Origin: Sphingobacteriales bacterium
GTDB taxonomy: Bacteria > Bacteroidota > Bacteroidia > Chitinophagales > UBA2359
DNA: 64,000 nucleotides
Assembly (NCBI GenBank): GCA_016706405.1
Contig: JADJJT010000001.1
Coordinates: 1,367,501-1,431,500, forward strand
Direction: 5' to 3'
Within the stretch, counting starts at the first letter, position 1, and each line of letters opens with the position of its first letter. The position numbers and the translations under genes were made by a program. Of this stretch, positions 37,287 to 46,523 are shown piece after piece. Below the pieces are notes generated by a model, which made no database searches, had not been told where the DNA came from, and worked only from the letters and a program-made list of their open reading frames with translations.

Positions 37287-37508
37287 ATTTTTCTTTATTG
37301 ATTGATTGATTGTGTCGCCCTTGACCTCATTTACCAACCAACTTGAAGGTTAAACAGCCCCGCGCTTTACAATTTCCGGAATAGATTTTAAGGAATTATG
37401 TGCACGGAGTTTCCTGATTCCGGAAAACTAATGTCTTTATGCCGACGAAAGTCCCTCAAGAGTTCAGTAAAAAATATTTTAAAGAGTAATACTTAACAAA
37501 AATTAACC

Positions 37509-37516
37509 TATCTTTG
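37509..37516 (+). promoter_or_regulatory. Bacteroidetes -7 box (TATCTTTG)
   Basis: TAnnTTTG match 42 bases before ATG 37558, the likely original start of the repeat protein gene. Confidence 0.42.
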
Positions 37517-37557
37517 TCTAACATAAGTACAAATTTTTAATTATAGATGTAAACAAT

Positions 37558-37715
37558 ATGAGAAAACGCTACTTACCTTCGCAAATTATTGGTTTTTACC
37601 CCCGATGCCGTTGCGGGCACATGGGTACCAAAACACAGGTTTTTACTTACCTGTTTTTGCATTGCCCTTATGGGTTTGCTGTTAAGCACAAACACTTTAC
37701 AAGCCCAGTCCGCCA
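37558..37715 (+). pseudogene. detached leader of the repeat surface protein
   Basis: The promoter and ATG (MRKRYLPSQ) at 37558 are in one frame. The signal peptide (LLTCFCIALMGLLLSTNTLQAQ, about 37640-37705) is in a second, and the mature protein starting near 37716 is in a third. Two frame breaks are therefore needed between 37590 and 37730. The segment is plainly the start of the same gene, so either the gene is broken or the assembly has base errors here. Confidence 0.6.
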
Positions 37716-39266
37716 ATGCTTGGCGGTGGGTGCTCAGGAGGATCCTCTTGGGGAGCTGTACAGTCAACCACCTCAACCACTTTTGTGTCGGCAGTTTCAG
37801 GTACTTTTGCAGGCGAATACAACACCTTTAATGTAACCTCGGGTATGCAATACGAGTGGTCGATGTGCAGTGTTGATGGTGCCACCAACCCCACCAGCGA
37901 CACACAATTAACTTTGCGCAATACGGGTGGGACGAATTTATGTTACTCTGATGATTTGTGTGGCCTTGTATCCAAAATTTTATGGACGGCCACGTTTACC
38001 GGCCAGGTACAGGTTTTAATTAATCAGTATAATTGTACTACTAATTCTAACTCCCACACTATGGTTTGGCGCTGCGTAACTTGCGGCGGCGGCGGTTATG
38101 ACCCTTGCGGCCCCTTGGCGGGTACGCTTAGCTGTGGCACCAGTGTAACCTCTTCGCATAGCGGCTCGGGTGCCGGCTGGAGCCCAGGTGCCTGCGGTTG
38201 GAGCACCCCCGGGCAAGAGCGCATTTACTCGTTTACTGCTACCTCCACAGGAATCCATCAGGTTAATGTAACGGCAAATAATAACAGCACCTATATAGAC
38301 TATTTCTGGAAAGCAGCCTCAGGCGGTTGCAATAGCTCCGGATGGACTTGTATTAGCGATATTTACTTTACCGGATTTTATGGCAGTATGTCATTTACCG
38401 CCGGCACCACCTACTATTTTTTACTCGACCCCGAATCATCGGGCACTTCATCGCATACCTTTAATATTGTTTGCCCGGCAAGCTACGACCCTTGCAGCCC
38501 CTTGGCGGGTACGCTTAGCTGTGGCTCAAGTGTAACCTCTTCGCATAGCGGCTCGGGTGCCGGCTGGAGCCCAAGCTCGTGTGGTTTTACTACCCCCGGG
38601 CAAGAAAAAATTTACTCGTTTACTGCTACCTCCACAGGAATCCATCAGGTTAATGTAACGGCATCAAGCGGTGGCTATGTTGATTATTTTTGGAAAATAG
38701 CCTCAGGCGGTTGCAATAGCTCCGGATGGAATTGTATTGACGATATTGGCTTTACCGGAATTTATGGCAGTATGTCATTTACCGCCGGCACTACCTACTA
38801 TTTTTTACTCGACCCTGAAGGAACAGGCTCATATAGCCATACCTTTAATATTGTTTGTCCGGCAAGCTACGACCCTTGCAGCCCCTTGGCGGGTACGCTT
38901 AGCTGTGGCTCAAGTGTAACCTCTTCGCATAGCGGCTCGGGTGCCGGCTGGAGCCCAAGTGCCTGCGGTTGGAGCACCCCCGGGCAAGAGCGCATTTACT
39001 CGTTTACTGCTACCTCCACAGGAATCCATCAGGTTAATGTAACGGCAAATAATAACAGCACCTATATAGACTATTTCTGGAAAGCAGCCTCAGGCGGTTG
39101 CAATAGCTCCGGATGGAATTGTATTGACGATATTTACTCAACCGGAATTTATGGCAGTATGTCATTTACCGCCGGCACTACCTACTATTTTTTACTCGAC
39201 CCCGAATCATCGGGCGCTTCATCGCATACCTTTAATATTGTTTGCCCGGCAAGCTACGACCCTTAG
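37716..39266 (+). CDS. Cys-rich tandem-repeat surface protein, front part (frame-broken)
   Basis: This 516-codon reading frame has no leader of its own. It opens with a beta-sandwich module (about 1-125: VSGTFAGEYNTFNVTSG, MCSVDG, LCYSDDLCG), followed by three copies of a module of about 128 residues. Each copy starts YDPCxPLAGTLSCG, with a GQERIYSFTATSTGIHQVNV strand and GTTYYFLLDPE, and ends HTFNIVCP. The layout recalls pre-peptidase C-terminal (PPC-like) sandwich domains. The frame ends at a TAG in the fourth copy (about 39264), where one base is missing relative to the other copies. The rest of the protein continues in the next entry. Confidence 0.7.
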   Translation: MLGGGCSGGSSWGAVQSTTSTTFVSAVSGTFAGEYNTFNVTSGMQYEWSMCSVDGATNPTSDTQLTLRNTGGTNLCYSDDLCGLVSKILWTATFTGQVQVLINQYNCTTNSNSHTMVWRCVTCGGGGYDPCGPLAGTLSCGTSVTSSHSGSGAGWSPGACGWSTPGQERIYSFTATSTGIHQVNVTANNNSTYIDYFWKAASGGCNSSGWTCISDIYFTGFYGSMSFTAGTTYYFLLDPESSGTSSHTFNIVCPASYDPCSPLAGTLSCGSSVTSSHSGSGAGWSPSSCGFTTPGQEKIYSFTATSTGIHQVNVTASSGGYVDYFWKIASGGCNSSGWNCIDDIGFTGIYGSMSFTAGTTYYFLLDPEGTGSYSHTFNIVCPASYDPCSPLAGTLSCGSSVTSSHSGSGAGWSPSACGWSTPGQERIYSFTATSTGIHQVNVTANNNSTYIDYFWKAASGGCNSSGWNCIDDIYSTGIYGSMSFTAGTTYYFLLDPESSGASSHTFNIVCPASYDP

Positions 39267-40020
39267 CAACCCTTGCGGGTACGCTTAGCTGTGGCTCAAG
39301 TGTAACCTCTTCGCATAGCGGCTCGGGTGGCTGGAGCCCAAGCTCGTGTGGTTTTACTACCCCCGGGCAAGAAAAAATTTACTCGTTTACTGCTACCTCC
39401 ACAGGAATCCATCAGGTTAATGTAACGGCAAATAATAACAGTACCTATATAGACTATTTCTGGAAAGCAGCCTCAGGCGGTTGCAATAGCTCCGGATGGA
39501 CTTGTATTGACGATATTTACTCAACCGGAATTTATGGCAGTATGTCATTTACCGCCGGCACTACCTACTATTTTTTACTCGACCCTGAATCATCGGGCGC
39601 TTCATCGCATACCTTTAATATTGTTTGCCCGGCAGTTTACGACCCTTGCAGCCCCTTGGCGGGTACGCTTAGCTGTGGCTCAAGTGTAACCTCTACCCAC
39701 TTGGGCAGCGGTGCCAGCTGGAACCCATACTCGTGTTTATATGGTACCCCCGGGCAAGAGCGCATTTACTCGTTTACTGCTACCTCCACAGGAATCCATC
39801 AGGTTAATGTAACGGCATCAAGCGGTGGCTATGTTGATTATTTTTGGAAAATAGCCTCAGGCGGCTGCAATAGCTCCGGATGGACTTGTATTGACGATAT
39901 CAATTCACCCGGAATTTATGGCAGTATGTCATTTACCGCTGGCACCACTTACTATATCCTCCTCGACCCCGAAGGAATAGGCTCATATAGCCATACCTTT
40001 AATATTGTTTGCCCGGCAAG
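38097..40020 (+). repeat. five tandem repeats of about 385 bp
   Basis: Units begin at 38097, 38484, 38868, 39255 and 39638, each at the Tyr codon of the YDPC segment, and are nearly identical over long stretches of DNA. Variants are shared in blocks: units 1, 3 and 4 share the NNNSTYIDYFWKAA block, units 2 and 5 share SSGGYVDYFWKIA. Unit 4 carries the one-base deletion. Confidence 0.9.
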
Positions 40021-42001
40021 CTGTACGGCAAATGCAGGCAATTTAACCCCACCCGGCACCCTAACTGTATGCCAGGGCACATCCACAGGGGCATTCGGAG
40101 CACCAACCTACCCCGCCCCCGATTATCAGGGAAATAATAACGGCGCACCAAGCCCTGCTACAGATTATTTTTACTTATACTTGCTTGTAAACCCTGCCAA
40201 TATTGTAATGGCGACCTCTTCAAACGGTTCGTTTTCTACTGGTTCGTTAACCCCGGCCTGTTATAATATTATAGGCATGTCGTACCGCGATATACCTGCC
40301 GATGGTGCTGATGGATTGGGCACTATTACGCCCGGCGTTACCGACTACCGAAATATTACTGATGCAGATGGCACAAATGCCCCGTGGGACTATTCTCCTG
40401 GCACAGCTTGTATGGATATAAGCAGCCCCGTTGGTATAACGGTATTCCCAGCTATTCCGGCTACGCCTGTGGTTTCAAATACTTGTGGCTCGGCATTATC
40501 GGTTTCAGCTCTTGCAGCCTTTAGCGGCTTTACAGCGCAATACAGTTTCGATAATGGAGCTATCTGGGGAACAAGCACTATGTCGCCCTCTACCGTGCCG
40601 GGTTGTTACAGCATACTGCGCAGGTATGTTACCAGTGCTGCGTGCGGTAGCACTCCGGCAGGAAGTGTAGGCCCTTGTACCTTGCCCACAGTTGTAAATG
40701 CGGGGATATTCCCAGCTATTCCGGCCACACCTGCGGTTACAAATACTTGTGGTACAGCATTATTTGTTTCATCGCTTCCGTTTGTAACTGGTTTTACAGC
40801 GCAATACAGTTTCGATAATGGGTCAACGTGGTCAACAAGCACTATGTCGCCCTCTACCGTGCCGGGTTGTTACAGCATACTGCGCCGATATATTACTAAT
40901 ACTGCGTGCGGCAGCACTCCGGCAGGAAGTGTAGGCCCTTGTACCTTGCCCGCAGTTGTAAATGCCGTGATATTCCCAACTATTCCAGCCACTCCTGCGG
41001 TTACAAATACCTGCGCTTCGGCATTATATGTCCAGCCCCTACCATTCTTTAATGGCTTTACAGAACAATACAGTTACAATAACGGAAGTACATGGACAAC
41101 AAGCAATTTTTCTCCCACCACGCCGGGCTGTTATAGCATACTGCGCAGGTATGTTACCAGTGCTGCGTGCGGTAGCACTCCGGCAGGAAATGCAGGCCCT
41201 TGCACCTTGCCAACAGTTGTAAATGCGGTGGTATTCCCAACTATTCCGGCCACACCCCCTATTACGAGTACCTGTAACAGCCAGCCGTTTACCGTACCAA
41301 CCTTACCTGCAGTTGCCGGCTTCACTGCCCAATACAGTTTCGATAATGGAGTTAGCTGGGGAACAAACAATATTTCGCCGTCATCTCCGGGTACCTATAA
41401 AGTATTAAGGCGTTATGTGCTAAGTTCGGCATGTGGCAGCACTCCGGCCGGTAACGCTGGTCCTTGCACCTTACCTTCGGTTGTAAATGTAACCATTAGT
41501 GACGACCCAACCGTGGGAGTTGTTTTAGGTGGTGGAGATGGGAACCAAAAAATTGACTTTTTCACTGTTGCAATGAGTTGCAAGCCCTATTCATGGACTT
41601 ATAGCATAACCGGAGGTCCGGTTACGGCTACAAAAACTACTAAAGTGTTAATAGTAAACCATAACTGCAACAACTATACGGTAACAATTAGTGCTTGTGG
41701 CTGTTCTAAAACATTTAACGGCGGTACAAGTTGTAAAGAAGATGGTGAAATTGTTAACGAATCATTCGCGGTTGAGTTATATCCTAACCCCGTTAGTCAT
41801 GAACTTACCATTATGTCGAACCGTTCGTTTGTTGAAGTTAGATTGTTTAACCTTAGTGGCAAACAAGTACAGACGCAAGTTGTAGCTGAGACCTTTGTTA
41901 GCTATTTAGATGTAAGCGATTTGCCAAATGGCTTATATGCTGCGCAAATAATAACAAGTAATGGCGAAACATCTATGCAAAAAATAGTTGTAAGCAAATA
42001 G
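39242..42001 (+). CDS. Cys-rich tandem-repeat surface protein, rear part with T9SS sorting domain
   Basis: This 919-codon frame continues the previous entry after a one-base break, with no start signal of its own. It contains the rest of repeat 4, repeat 5, a linking module with ANAGNLTPPGTLTVCQGTS (about 260-400), four copies of an 88-residue module (FPAIPATP..NTCG, FTAQYSFDNG, GCYSILRRY, STPAG..GPCTLP), and a T9SS type A sorting domain at the end (LYPNPVSHELTI, LPNGLYAAQI, MQKIVVSK). The protein would be exported and attached at the surface, probably as an adhesin. If the breaks are real, the locus is a pseudogene. Confidence 0.75.
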   Translation: MPGKLRPLATLAGTLSCGSSVTSSHSGSGGWSPSSCGFTTPGQEKIYSFTATSTGIHQVNVTANNNSTYIDYFWKAASGGCNSSGWTCIDDIYSTGIYGSMSFTAGTTYYFLLDPESSGASSHTFNIVCPAVYDPCSPLAGTLSCGSSVTSTHLGSGASWNPYSCLYGTPGQERIYSFTATSTGIHQVNVTASSGGYVDYFWKIASGGCNSSGWTCIDDINSPGIYGSMSFTAGTTYYILLDPEGIGSYSHTFNIVCPASCTANAGNLTPPGTLTVCQGTSTGAFGAPTYPAPDYQGNNNGAPSPATDYFYLYLLVNPANIVMATSSNGSFSTGSLTPACYNIIGMSYRDIPADGADGLGTITPGVTDYRNITDADGTNAPWDYSPGTACMDISSPVGITVFPAIPATPVVSNTCGSALSVSALAAFSGFTAQYSFDNGAIWGTSTMSPSTVPGCYSILRRYVTSAACGSTPAGSVGPCTLPTVVNAGIFPAIPATPAVTNTCGTALFVSSLPFVTGFTAQYSFDNGSTWSTSTMSPSTVPGCYSILRRYITNTACGSTPAGSVGPCTLPAVVNAVIFPTIPATPAVTNTCASALYVQPLPFFNGFTEQYSYNNGSTWTTSNFSPTTPGCYSILRRYVTSAACGSTPAGNAGPCTLPTVVNAVVFPTIPATPPITSTCNSQPFTVPTLPAVAGFTAQYSFDNGVSWGTNNISPSSPGTYKVLRRYVLSSACGSTPAGNAGPCTLPSVVNVTISDDPTVGVVLGGGDGNQKIDFFTVAMSCKPYSWTYSITGGPVTATKTTKVLIVNHNCNNYTVTISACGCSKTFNGGTSCKEDGEIVNESFAVELYPNPVSHELTIMSNRSFVEVRLFNLSGKQVQTQVVAETFVSYLDVSDLPNGLYAAQIITSNGETSMQKIVVSK
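40445..41500 (+). repeat. four tandem repeats of about 264 bp
   Basis: Units begin at about 40445, 40709, 40973 and 41234 (the Phe codon before the PAIPATP or PTIPATP segment). Each encodes about 88 residues with four conserved cysteines. They are more diverged than the 385-bp units. Confidence 0.85.
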
Positions 42002-42040
42002 TTTATCTTATAAACTACTTCTTAGCTAAACTATGCGCAA

Positions 42041-42078
42041 AAAATCACCCAAACAAATGTTTGGGTGATTTTTTGTTT
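42041..42078 (+). terminator. intrinsic terminator after the repeat protein
   Basis: AATCACCCAAACA and TGTTTGGGTGATT form a perfect 13-bp stem with a two-base loop, followed by TTTTTGTTTT; A-rich sequence on the other side makes it usable from both strands. The region from here to 42282 shows nothing else except TCCGGA near 42209. Confidence 0.85.
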
Positions 42079-42282
42079 TATAGAACCTATAAATTAGGTC
42101 AAACGCCCCCGGTATTCTGGCTGCAATTTTTGTGGGCAGCCTATAGCGTTGTTTTCTTCGACTTTAGGGTCGGTTAAAAAAAGATGGAAAGGCTTTAAAA
42201 CCCCATTCTCCGGAAATTGCTACGTATTATTTTGGTTGGCCAGGCTATTTAACAATTCAAATTATTAGTGTGGTGTTAAGTT

Positions 42283-43257
42283 TTATTTGGCATCTTGAAT
42301 AACCGCACCAATTTTTTTCTGCACGGGTTTAACTGAATGCAGGTATTTCCATATTGCGAGTAGTTCTGTTTCGTTCATATTTTTGAACTGTCCCCATGGC
42401 ATGGGTGATTGCGGTATTAATTTGCCTTTTACAAACCGATTTTTAAATTGCTCGAACGACCAATTATAAATATGTCCGGTCTGGGGGTCGGGAGTGAGGT
42501 TGGGTGCAAAAATTAATTTTGTAGGGTCGTTCTCTACCGGTTCAAAAAGCCCACCCGCTAATTCTTCACCAATATATTCGCCTGTATTTTGACTTCTTTC
42601 GGTATGGCAACCCTTACAATTACTGACATTTTCGGCAATATAATGGCCGTATTCAACGGTAGTGTCGGTCAATACTTTTACAGGTGGGGTACTTTTTGGA
42701 TTAACGGGGCGAATAAGAAATGCAAGTATGGCTTTGCCCAAAAGATTAAAATCATTTTCTGGTACTTTGTGCACAACGGGGGGCAGTGTCCTTAAATAAG
42801 AAATGATTGCGATTATATCCTCATCGCTCAGATTTTGATACTCCATTGCGGGAATTAAAACACTACCATCGCGTTTTATTCCGTAGCGCAACATACGTGC
42901 AATTTCACCGTCTGTATAATTGCCTATTCCGGTTTCTTTATCACTGCTGATATTAGAAGCGTAAAATACCCCTCCGGGAAATTTAAATGGGAATCCACCG
43001 CCGGCCATGTCAACTTCTTCGCCTGATACTACTTTTAACGAATCTCCCGGCTTAAAATGGCATTCCACGCAGTGCGCAGTTGTAAAAACAAGGTGTTTCC
43101 CCTTGCTAATAACCAAACTATCTTTAGAGGCATGAAGGTCGGGAATTGGTGCGTCGTACTTTTTATTGTAAAGAATACTGCCGGCAACAAACAGACATAA
43201 AATAGCTACGACAAGCAAAAGACCTGACCATTTAAGGATGCGTACAAGTTTTCTCAT
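42283..43257 (-). CDS. diheme c-type cytochrome, membrane-anchored
   Basis: This 324-residue protein has an N-terminal membrane anchor (about 10-28) and two cytochrome c domains. The heme sites are CVECH (about 63-67) and CKGCH (about 214-218); likely methionine ligands lie in LIPAMEYQ and SPMPWGQFKNM. It resembles the cytochrome subunits of periplasmic alcohol or sugar dehydrogenases, but no dehydrogenase gene is next to it. It is convergent with the repeat protein gene. Confidence 0.82.
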   Translation of the reverse strand: MRKLVRILKWSGLLLVVAILCLFVAGSILYNKKYDAPIPDLHASKDSLVISKGKHLVFTTAHCVECHFKPGDSLKVVSGEEVDMAGGGFPFKFPGGVFYASNISSDKETGIGNYTDGEIARMLRYGIKRDGSVLIPAMEYQNLSDEDIIAIISYLRTLPPVVHKVPENDFNLLGKAILAFLIRPVNPKSTPPVKVLTDTTVEYGHYIAENVSNCKGCHTERSQNTGEYIGEELAGGLFEPVENDPTKLIFAPNLTPDPQTGHIYNWSFEQFKNRFVKGKLIPQSPMPWGQFKNMNETELLAIWKYLHSVKPVQKKIGAVIQDAK

Positions 43258-43412
43258 AATGAGGTAAATGTTGGATTGTGATTAAAAAATTTATATGTTT
43301 TTAGGAATCAAAAGCAAGAAAAACTAAAAGTACGTGTATCGTCTATGCCTAATTTTTTTATGTGTAACTGGCATTTTTTGCGGCTATTTTAGATTGGTAT
43401 TTGAATTACCGG

Positions 43413-44615
43413 TCAATTGATCCATTTTGGTTTTTCGGTTTTCACTAAAAGCCCGTTTGCAATAAAATTATTTCCGGATATTAATTCTATGGTGTAGGTT
43501 AGTTGTTCTGGTGCTATATTTTCGGTTTCAAGCAGTGTTAGGAATTTGTTTTCGGCAGGAACAAAAATTTTATCGCCAACAACAAGCTGTTTTATTGGTG
43601 TATTTTGGTGGTAATTTTTATTTGATTTATCCGGATTTAAGGAAGCCCAGTTTTTGCCTTCGGTCCAAAATGGGTGGTCATCTGTAGTAGATATTTCTCT
43701 ATCCGGAAATTTGAGCTTTAAAAGATTGGAGTGTCGCGTCAGTATAAGTCCGGAAACCTGGGTTTTAGCTAATTTGTTTGCCTTGTCGTCAAAAGTCATA
43801 ATCCAGTCATCTTTTACAATTTTTTCTATGTTTTTTGTTGTGTTATCGGCCATTGTAATTTGTGTTCCGGCACCAAAGCAGTGAACGTCTAAGCCATTAA
43901 AATTTATTTCGCTAACGGCAACATCTTCGTATTTGCTGCCTTTGTAAACTTCCAATATTTCTAAGGTTAATATCAGGTCTTTTGTGCTGTCTGTTGATTG
44001 AACTGGGTTAATTTTAAAAGTTTGGGCGTTGCTTACGTCTTTAAGTTCGAGTATTGCCGTTGGTTGGCCGTTAATAAGCAATTTAAATTTTGCCACGCGC
44101 GCGTTTGCCTTCCATAAATCGGTATTTTTTATGTAACCATTCCAAATAATTATTTCATTTATTCGTGGTGCAAATGGCTTAAAATGAAAATTTATTTTTT
44201 TACCTATTCCTTTGTTTTCATTGTCGGGCACCCAAGCAGTAAAAAGGTTAAAGTCGTGGGCATTATTGGGCAGGTAAGTTATTTTACCTTCTTCTTTTAA
44301 GTTCGATGAGGCAGTTATTTTATAAGGCCCACCGCCGCAATACCAACTGCAACCTACACCTTGCGTTATTGGACCACTGCCCACTTCTAAGGAGTCGGCC
44401 ATTTTTTTGTCTGCCGCCGAAAGTCGTTCGTATTCAATTTCGCCCGAGTTGATTTTTGAATACATATCGAGTGCTTTTTGCCAGGCTAATTGCTCGTTTT
44501 TTGTATATTCGTTAGCCTTAGCAAGCGTAGGTTTGAGGGTGGGCAAATTTTGACCCGAAGCCGAAAAGGTAACTGTCAAAACTAAAATTGTCAAAATAGA
44601 CATTATGCTTTTCAT
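43413..44615 (-). CDS. exported Hint (hedgehog/intein) domain protein with a lectin-like front domain
   Basis: This 400-residue protein has a signal peptide ending SASGQ. Residues about 95-245 look like a beta-sandwich of the NADase-type glycan-binding kind (HDFNLFTAWVPDNENKGIG, FKPFAPRINEIIIWNGYIKN, YEDVAVSEINFNGLD). A Hint domain follows (about 250-390): Cys of CFGAGTQITMADNTTKNIEKI, TTDDHPFWTEGKNW and the end NNFIANGLLVKTE. The usual final His-Asn is absent and only a few residues follow, so splicing is unlikely. Self-cleavage at the Cys, releasing the front domain, is plausible but unproven. Confidence 0.75.
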   Translation of the reverse strand: MKSIMSILTILVLTVTFSASGQNLPTLKPTLAKANEYTKNEQLAWQKALDMYSKINSGEIEYERLSAADKKMADSLEVGSGPITQGVGCSWYCGGGPYKITASSNLKEEGKITYLPNNAHDFNLFTAWVPDNENKGIGKKINFHFKPFAPRINEIIIWNGYIKNTDLWKANARVAKFKLLINGQPTAILELKDVSNAQTFKINPVQSTDSTKDLILTLEILEVYKGSKYEDVAVSEINFNGLDVHCFGAGTQITMADNTTKNIEKIVKDDWIMTFDDKANKLAKTQVSGLILTRHSNLLKLKFPDREISTTDDHPFWTEGKNWASLNPDKSNKNYHQNTPIKQLVVGDKIFVPAENKFLTLLETENIAPEQLTYTIELISGNNFIANGLLVKTEKPKWIN

Positions 44616-45027
44616 AATATTTTAAGCTAAAAAATAAAAAAAGATGTTTGTTGTAAGGATGTTGGCACAAAAGCAAACAATGTTGTAGGCAGAAAAAAAA
44701 CGCAAGCGTTAAGGATGGCAATGAATATATATTACAAAGCTAAAAGTATTATTTTTAATAAAGCAAATAAAAGATGAAAAAAATTGTAAAAAAATCAAAA
44801 TAAATAATACTTATTTGCATAGCCACCGCATTTAGATAAGGAAAGGGATAGTATAGTTTATTAATCCGGATAGATGAACTTCAAATAAATCCGGAAATGT
44901 GTTTGATGTGTCCGCGTCAAAAATTACTATTGTCAATCTTAAAGTATTTAATTCATTAAAAAAGCAAAACTCCGTACCTTTACAACATAGTATTGTTTGA
45001 CCGTATTAACCTAATCCATTTACTTAT
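44616..45027. other. divergent intergenic region
   Basis: Contains a minus-strand -7 box at 44735-44742, TCCGGA near 44863 and 44889, and a plus-strand TACCTTTA at 44975-44982 before the beta-helix gene. No gene is seen. Confidence 0.4.
44735..44742 (-). promoter_or_regulatory. Bacteroidetes -7 box (TAGCTTTG on minus strand)
   Basis: TAnnTTTG match 120 bases upstream of the Hint protein gene. Confidence 0.33.
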
Positions 45028-46425
45028 ATGTTTTGTAATGATATTTATCGCTCAACCTGCCTTTTGCGCTCCCCGATAGTTTGGGCTTGTTTATTGTTGC
45101 TGGCTATAAATGCGCCCCAAATATTACAAGCTACAACCTGGAACGTTGGCCCATCGTACACCTACAAAACACCATGCGCCGTAGCCAATTTGGTAAATGC
45201 TAACGATACCGTGTTAATTGAACCCGCTACTTATGTGGCCGATGTTTGCCACTGGTACGATGATAATTTGTACATTTCTGGCCATAATGGCATGGCCGTT
45301 TTAGATGCCAATTTTACCTCGGCAGGCGGAAAAGCAATATGGGTAATAAAAGGTAAAAATTGTACGGTTGAACATGTTGAGTTTACCAAATGCACTGTTC
45401 CGGATCAAAACGGGGCGGGCATACGCGCCGAAGGCGAAGACTTAACCCTTCGGTACTGCTATTTTCATCATAACGAAATGGGCATTTTAACCAGCAATGA
45501 TGGCATCAGCGATTTTTTATTTGAATATTGCGAGTTTGCCAACAATGGGTATGGAGACGGTTACTCGCACAATATATATGTAGGCAAAGTAAACAGTTTA
45601 ACCATGCGCTACTGCTACAGCCATGCCAGCCTAACCGGACACTGTGTAAAGTCGAGGGCAAAACATAACTATTTATACTATAACCGAGTTACCGACGAAG
45701 AGGGCGAGCCCAGCTACACTATTGACCTACCCAACGGCGGGCAATCGGTATTAATAGGCAATTTAATTCAACAAGGGCCCGACTCGCCCAACGGCGGCAT
45801 TATTAGCTACGGCGCCGAGGGTTTAGAGAACCCTGTTTCCGAATTTGTAATGGTAAATAATACGGTTGTAAACCAAAAAGGCAGCGGTACCTTTGTCTAT
45901 TTAAAATCCGGAACTGCCCTGTTTAAGGCATGGAACAACTTATTTTTAGGTCCCGGAACCTGGACAAACGGCACCGCCACCACCATTGACACCGCTTATA
46001 ACTGGCGACTAACTGATATTAATGCCGCCGGCCTTGAAGATTACCCCAACTTTAACTATAGACTGACCCAAAATAGCTGGGCTGTTGATAAAGGTGCCGA
46101 CCCCGGCACCTACGCCGATACCATTGATTTAACCCCAACCCTTGAATATTTACATCCGACAAACCACGAGCCCCGCACCCAAATAAACACCATAGATATG
46201 GGCTGCTACGAGTATTGCCAAATAGACCCCATAATTAGCCCCCAAAACAATACTGCCTGCCAAAATACTTCGGCCACTTATAGCACACAAGTAATTAATG
46301 GCGCACTTTACAACTGGACGGTTACCAATGGCAGTATTTTAAGCGGACAAGGAACGGCAACGGTAACCATTTTGTGGGGAAACTCCGGCCCAGGAGCGGT
46401 TGATGTAACTATTACCGCTTATTAA
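45028..46425 (+). CDS. right-handed parallel beta-helix surface protein, probably lacking its C-terminal sorting domain
   Basis: This 465-residue protein has an exported N-terminus (hydrophobic 15-35, then QATTWNVGPSYTYKTPCAVANLV). The beta-helix spans about 60-380, with ladder-like strands (LTLRYCYFHHNEMGILTSN, FLFEYCEFANNGYG, FVMVNNTVVNQKGSGTFVYL). It ends after one PKD-like stretch (NNTACQNTSATYSTQVING). Family members normally continue into a T9SS tail; here the reading frame stops at 46425, 98 bp from a convergent gene. Either the protein is naturally short or its end has been lost. Confidence 0.75.
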   Translation: MFCNDIYRSTCLLRSPIVWACLLLLAINAPQILQATTWNVGPSYTYKTPCAVANLVNANDTVLIEPATYVADVCHWYDDNLYISGHNGMAVLDANFTSAGGKAIWVIKGKNCTVEHVEFTKCTVPDQNGAGIRAEGEDLTLRYCYFHHNEMGILTSNDGISDFLFEYCEFANNGYGDGYSHNIYVGKVNSLTMRYCYSHASLTGHCVKSRAKHNYLYYNRVTDEEGEPSYTIDLPNGGQSVLIGNLIQQGPDSPNGGIISYGAEGLENPVSEFVMVNNTVVNQKGSGTFVYLKSGTALFKAWNNLFLGPGTWTNGTATTIDTAYNWRLTDINAAGLEDYPNFNYRLTQNSWAVDKGADPGTYADTIDLTPTLEYLHPTNHEPRTQINTIDMGCYEYCQIDPIISPQNNTACQNTSATYSTQVINGALYNWTVTNGSILSGQGTATVTILWGNSGPGAVDVTITAY

Positions 46426-46523
46426 ACGCTGCTTCTCCTTTTTACGATAAAGTCGCCGGGGGTTCATATTAAATTATGCCCTTACGCCCTACCCTATTAC
46501 TTGTTGGTGCGCTGTTTGCTGTT

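Larger units (their letters stand above)
37213..37557. other. intergenic region: terminator, TCCGGA stem-loop, promoter box
   Basis: After the terminator at 37246-37286, TTTCCGGAAT (37373-37382) and ATTCCGGAAA (37417-37426) form a perfect 10-bp inverted repeat, with AGGAA/TTCCT nested inside. A promoter box follows at 37509-37516. Confidence 0.55.

Noticed and set aside
38097..41500. Possible CRISPR-like array
   Set aside because: The repeats are 264-387 bp, contiguous and coding, without spacers.
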